Assembly (NCBI GenBank): GCA_003251995.1
Contig: QKDT01000189.1
Location: 1 to 8,395 of the forward strand
Direction of reading: 5' to 3'
Source of the DNA: Desulfovibrio desulfuricans
Lineage (GTDB): Bacteria; Desulfobacterota; Desulfovibrionia; Desulfovibrionales; Desulfovibrionaceae
Length of the DNA stretch: 8,395 bases
Shown: positions 6,077-8,395 of the stretch, piece after piece
Layout: every line of letters begins with the position of its first letter
How positions within the stretch are numbered: the first letter of the stretch is position 1
Translations under genes and position numbers: made by a program
The notes under the pieces: generated by a model
Seen by the model: only the letters and a program-made list of their open reading frames with translations
Told to the model about the DNA's origin: nothing
Database searches by the model: none

Positions 6077-6369
6077 ACGGTTCACTGACGAGCGCACTTA
6101 CAACGTTGCACTTGAGCGTCAACAATCATCCCGGTGTGCTTTCGCACGTTTGCAGCCTCTTTGCGGGCCGGGCCTACAACCTCGAGGGCGTGCTGGTTAC
6201 GCCCGAGGCCAATGGCGATACCTGCCGTATGTGGCTGGTTGTCAAGGACGACGGGCGCATGGAGCAGATAGTAAAGCAGGTGCGTAAGCTGCACGACGTG
6301 CTGGATGTGCAGGTTGGGCATGCGGAGCCAACAGTATTCAACCGTCTGGCTGGTTGCCTTGAGTGCTGA
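6073..6369 (+). CDS. ilvN: Acetolactate synthase small (regulatory) subunit, AHAS I type
   Basis: This 98-residue ACT-domain subunit activates IlvB and makes it sensitive to valine feedback. The length is close to E. coli IlvN (96 residues) and far below the roughly 160 residues of IlvH-type subunits, which carry an extra C-terminal domain. The ACT core begins at about residue 10. NNHPGVLSHVCSLFAGRAYN (17-36) contains N18, G21 and N36, positions that in this family lie at the valine site or subunit interface. WLVVKDD (54-60) and EPTVFNRLA, close to the E. coli ending, support the assignment. GAGGGGG at 6059-6065 with seven spacer bases precedes ATG 6073. The four-base overlap with ilvB implies translational coupling and balanced subunit production. 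The last residues are unusual in having two cysteines (GCLEC). ilvC and leuA are not next to it. Confidence 0.94.
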   Translation: MNGSLTSALTTLHLSVNNHPGVLSHVCSLFAGRAYNLEGVLVTPEANGDTCRMWLVVKDDGRMEQIVKQVRKLHDVLDVQVGHAEPTVFNRLAGCLEC

Positions 6370-6432
6370 GCAGGAGTGATGGGGCTGTGGGCTACGGTAG
6401 CACCCGCTGCCTGAGACTGATCCCTAGCCCCC

Positions 6433-6459
6433 GTTGCGCCTGTTGCACCTGTTGCGCTG
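6433..6459. repeat. Three imperfect 9-base direct repeats after ilvN
   Basis: GTTGCGCCT, GTTGCACCT and GTTGCGCTG follow one another directly. The stretch lies in the 254-base gap between ilvN and the convergent kinase/phosphatase gene. No ORF of note spans it. Just upstream, GGGGCT (6381-6386) could pair with AGCCCC (6426-6431) around a second small stem, so this 3' region is partly structured. Function unknown. Confidence 0.5.
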
Positions 6460-6510
6460 CCAGTGCGGTGTGCGCAAACTACCTTTGATTATTAGCTATA
6501 GCGACTCCAT

Positions 6511-6550
6511 AAACACGCAGGGCGCGGCAGAATGCTGCCACGCCCCGCGT
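6511..6550 (-). terminator. Long hairpin, probable terminator of the minus-strand gene
   Basis: In plus-strand terms, ACGC (6515-6518), GGGCG (6520-6524) and GGCAG (6526-6530) pair with CTGCC (6535-6539), CGCCC (6541-6545) and GCGT (6547-6550). This is 14 base pairs with two single mismatches and a four-base loop. Read on the minus strand, the stem is followed by GTTTATGG, a short T-rich run. On the plus strand no T run follows. It lies about 75 bases past the minus-strand stop codon, which suits a terminator of that gene. Confidence 0.5.
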
Positions 6551-6570
6551 CAATATTGGGTATTGGCTGC

Positions 6571-6625
6571 GCCGCGGCCTGTTTGCGCAAGATGAACGCG
6601 TACGCAGGCTTGGCGCGGCTTTTTT
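6571..6625 (+). terminator. Probable intrinsic terminator of ilvBN
   Basis: GCCGCG (6571-6576) pairs with CGCGGC (6614-6619), and GCCTG (6577-6581) with CAGGC (6605-6609), leaving four bases bulged on the 3' side. Six T residues follow (6620-6625). The stem is broken and the loop is long, so efficiency is uncertain. Its T tract overlaps the TAA (6624-6626 complement) of the convergent gene. Confidence 0.5.
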
Positions 6626-7859
6626 ATTCTGCCAGCAGGCTTGCCCCATGCCCGTTTTCGTAGGGAATGCGCTCAAACACCTTGCGTCTGGGGGTGAGGC
6701 TGATGTGGTAGTATTGGTTTTGGGGGATGTAGATAAAGGGCACGTCCTCATTGCGCTGCCGGAGAAAGAGCGAAAGCAGCACGCGATTGATGGCCTGATG
6801 CCCCACAATGATCAGGGGTGCATCGCCTGCCAGAAAGAGCGCCCGTCGCAAACCGCGTTGCACACGCTCCCGCAGCATGGCGTAGCTTTCTCCATTGGGG
6901 TAGGCATAGGTGTATTTGCTGGCGTTGCGGCCCTGTGTGACCTCGGGCATGCGCTCGCGTATTTCACTATACAGCATGCCTTCACAGTCGCCTGCCCATA
7001 TCTCGTCAAATTCCTTAAAGGCCATGGCATGCGCTGCGGGCCGCTCGGTAAGCAGCGGCGTTGCCGTTTCGTGCGAACGGATGCGCGTGGAGGTAAACAC
7101 CCACTCAATGGGTTTGTCGCGCAGATGGGCAGCTAGAGAGAGCGCCTGCGCACGGCCTGTGGCTGTTAACGGCGGGTCGCCGCCTATGCGACCCCGCTGG
7201 TTAAATTCCGTCTGCCCGTGGCGCGCCAGATACAGGCACTGAATCCACACGCTGACAACCATCTCGCGGATAGCGGGGTAGTATGGCGAACTTTCGCAGG
7301 GGCGTTCATCCAGAATACGGTTGGCGGTAGAATCAACGCGCAGCCAGTATTTTTCATCCTGCAAGGGCTCGTAAATTGTTTCATAGTAGCTGATGCGCTT
7401 CATAAAGCTGGCAAGGGCCGCTTCTTCTGTAAACGAGGCAAACTCGGGCAGGGTGGTTTTGCGGCGGATGCAGGCGTTGAGCAGCAACTGGTCTTCATTG
7501 ACGCATTCTACAAACAACACGGGATGGTCAGTGAGCGTAGTTTCTATGAGGTGTCTGCGGGCCCGGCTCACGTTGGTGGCGTCCAGAATGGCGACCTCGC
7601 CTTCTTTTGCCAGCCACTCGCGGGCAATCTCCATGTTGCGCATGCAGATCATCTCGCGCGCTTCGCGTCCCGTGCTGTTGTTGGGGTCATAAAAATTGGG
7701 GTCGGTGGATTCCGCGCCAATGAGTGCGCGGCGCATATCACCGTTATTAAACAACTTTGCGGCAATGCCTTCGGTCACAAGCCCGTCGCGAATGCGTTTT
7801 GCCAAGGTGGATTTGCCCCTTGCGGGCAGGCCGACCATGGCGACATAAAGTTTATGCAT
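6624..7859 (-). CDS. Bifunctional 6-phosphofructo-2-kinase/fructose-2,6-bisphosphatase-like protein
   Basis: The 411-residue product has the layout of eukaryotic PFKFB enzymes, which make and destroy the glycolytic signal fructose 2,6-bisphosphate. The N-terminal kinase domain (about 1-200) carries a P-loop GLPARGKST (10-18, with K16) identical in style to PFKFB. NGDMRR (39-44) and the Walker B-like VAILDATN (89-96, with D93) followed by RARR complete the core. The C-terminal histidine-phosphatase domain (about 208-411) has LARHGQTEFN with the phospho-accepting H214. RGRIGGD (222-228), the acid E286 in DEIWAG, NGESY (322-326) and GHQA with H354 follow, each matching the eukaryotic order. The N- and C-terminal regulatory extensions of animal enzymes are missing. 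The start at 7859 has GGAGG only four bases upstream. A longer frame to 7967 adds 36 residues from a T-rich leader and is rejected. The natural substrate in this bacterium is unproven; another sugar phosphate is possible. Confidence 0.9.
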   Translation of the reverse strand: MHKLYVAMVGLPARGKSTLAKRIRDGLVTEGIAAKLFNNGDMRRALIGAESTDPNFYDPNNSTGREAREMICMRNMEIAREWLAKEGEVAILDATNVSRARRHLIETTLTDHPVLFVECVNEDQLLLNACIRRKTTLPEFASFTEEAALASFMKRISYYETIYEPLQDEKYWLRVDSTANRILDERPCESSPYYPAIREMVVSVWIQCLYLARHGQTEFNQRGRIGGDPPLTATGRAQALSLAAHLRDKPIEWVFTSTRIRSHETATPLLTERPAAHAMAFKEFDEIWAGDCEGMLYSEIRERMPEVTQGRNASKYTYAYPNGESYAMLRERVQRGLRRALFLAGDAPLIIVGHQAINRVLLSLFLRQRNEDVPFIYIPQNQYYHISLTPRRKVFERIPYENGHGASLLAE

Positions 7860-7881
7860 ATGACCTCCGTTAGGGCATGGT

Positions 7882-7908
7882 AGGAGAAAAGAGAAAAAAA
7901 TAAAAGAA
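7882..7908. other. Purine-rich tract in the divergent spacer
   Basis: The plus strand here is almost all purine (A and G with one T). As mRNA leader of the minus-strand gene it becomes a long U/C-rich stretch about 25-50 bases before the start codon. Such tracts can serve as S1 or Hfq landing sites in mRNA leaders; that role is inference. No hairpin precedes it in the sense required for a terminator. Confidence 0.45.
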
Positions 7909-7934
7909 CTCTGCGGGATGGCTGCGCGCTTTCC

Positions 7935-7966
7935 TTGCCTGCATATGATTCTGGTAGTAGTATGCA
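7935..7966 (+). promoter_or_regulatory. Candidate promoter and inverted repeat for the membrane-sensor gene
   Basis: TTGCCT (7935-7940) and TAGTAT (7958-7963) are spaced by 17 bases and each match four of six consensus positions. Transcription would start near 7970, giving a short leader to ATG 7997. TGCATA (7940-7945) and TATGCA (7961-7966) form a perfect six-base inverted repeat with 15 bases between the arms. It overlaps the -10 box and the edge of the -35 box, as an operator would. It could serve both divergent genes. I do not recognise the regulator. Confidence 0.4.
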
Positions 7967-7996
7967 ATAAACATATTTAAACCGCCGAGCTTTGCC

Positions 7997-8395
7997 ATGG
8001 ACATTGCGGCCTTATTCAGAACGTTATTTTCCCGGTTGCACTGGGTGATACACGGCATCTGGCTGGTCGTGCTTGCCATTGGCATCAGCGTAAATGTGGT
8101 GACCAGCTATTGGCAACTTCAGGCGGACGAACTGCGGTTGCTGCTCTCTCAAAACAGCATTGCAGCCAATATCGTCAAAGCGGAGGTGAGCAGCATCACC
8201 TCGTTGCTGGATACCGCTGAAAGCGCCGCATTTGCCCGGCAGGATAAAGATCTGCTTGCCGACAGGTTGCTGGGCATAGCCCGCAGTTACCCCTATGTTG
8301 CCGTCATATCCGTTGATTCCAATAATTCTCGATTGGCTTCATTTGGCACAATGCCGACCGTGCCTACCACCGTGTTCATACGAGCCAGCGTCAGG
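7997..8395 (+). CDS. Membrane-anchored putative sensor protein, 3' truncated
   Basis: An open frame of 133 codons starts at ATG 7997 and runs without a stop to the window end. The product begins with a short amphipathic, basic stretch (LFRTLFSRLHW) and then one strong membrane helix at about 16-37 (IWLVVLAIGISVNVV). A soluble region of nearly 100 residues follows: a helical part (LRLLLSQNSIAANIVKAEVS) and then YPYVAVISVDSNNSRLASFG. The last resembles the strand, turn and strand of extracytoplasmic PAS/Cache-like sensor domains. This layout is common to histidine kinases, diguanylate cyclases and chemoreceptors, and the deciding output domain lies outside the window. The ribosome-binding site is weak, but a stop at 7958 in the same frame excludes any longer ATG start. 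The gene is divergent from the kinase/phosphatase gene with a 137-base shared spacer. Confidence 0.7.
   Translation, partial: MDIAALFRTLFSRLHWVIHGIWLVVLAIGISVNVVTSYWQLQADELRLLLSQNSIAANIVKAEVSSITSLLDTAESAAFARQDKDLLADRLLGIARSYPYVAVISVDSNNSRLASFGTMPTVPTTVFIRASVR

Noticed and set aside
7860..7967. Longer start for the kinase/phosphatase adding 36 residues.
   Set aside because: The extra residues come from a T-rich leader and the shared promoter region. PFKFB-like similarity begins at the ATG at 7859, which has GGAGG upstream.

Overview
The window looks like a chromosomal segment of a sulfate-reducing deltaproteobacterium of the Desulfovibrio group. This rests on the general look of the S2 and EF-Ts proteins, a moderately high G+C content with GTG/GTC-rich valine usage, and a eukaryote-like PFK-2/FBPase-2 gene. 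It is an inference from recognition, not from a search. No mobile element, tRNA, rRNA or CRISPR array is visible.

Left part (1-2504): the 3' end of an unrecognised gene is followed by a 366-base gap holding three successive hairpins, the last shaped like an intrinsic terminator. Then comes the translation pair rpsB (ribosomal protein S2) and tsf (elongation factor Ts), separated by a 164-base spacer with strong hairpins and closed by a clear intrinsic terminator. pyrH and frr, the common downstream partners of this pair, are absent here.

Middle part (2538-6625): a 529-residue YoaE/YegH-type membrane protein (TerC-like membrane domain, CBS pair, CorC/HlyC domain) precedes an ilvBN operon. The ilvBN leader reads as a translation-coupled attenuator. 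It has a perfect TTGACA -35 box, a 31-codon leader ORF with three consecutive GTA valine codons, a hairpin containing those codons, a candidate antiterminator, and a GNRA-looped terminator with six T residues just before ilvB. IlvB and IlvN both resemble the enteric valine-sensitive isozyme AHAS I, including glutamine at the usual substrate-selecting tryptophan position.

Right part (6626-8395): a convergent minus-strand gene encodes a complete bifunctional 6-phosphofructo-2-kinase/fructose-2,6-bisphosphatase-like protein, an architecture typical of eukaryotes and uncommon in bacteria. Divergent from it, across a 137-base gap with an inverted repeat, begins a membrane-anchored protein with an apparent periplasmic sensor region; it runs off the window end.

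The two most interesting items are the valine attenuator in front of an AHAS I-type operon outside the enteric bacteria, and the bacterial fructose-2,6-bisphosphate-type bifunctional enzyme next to a putative membrane sensor.
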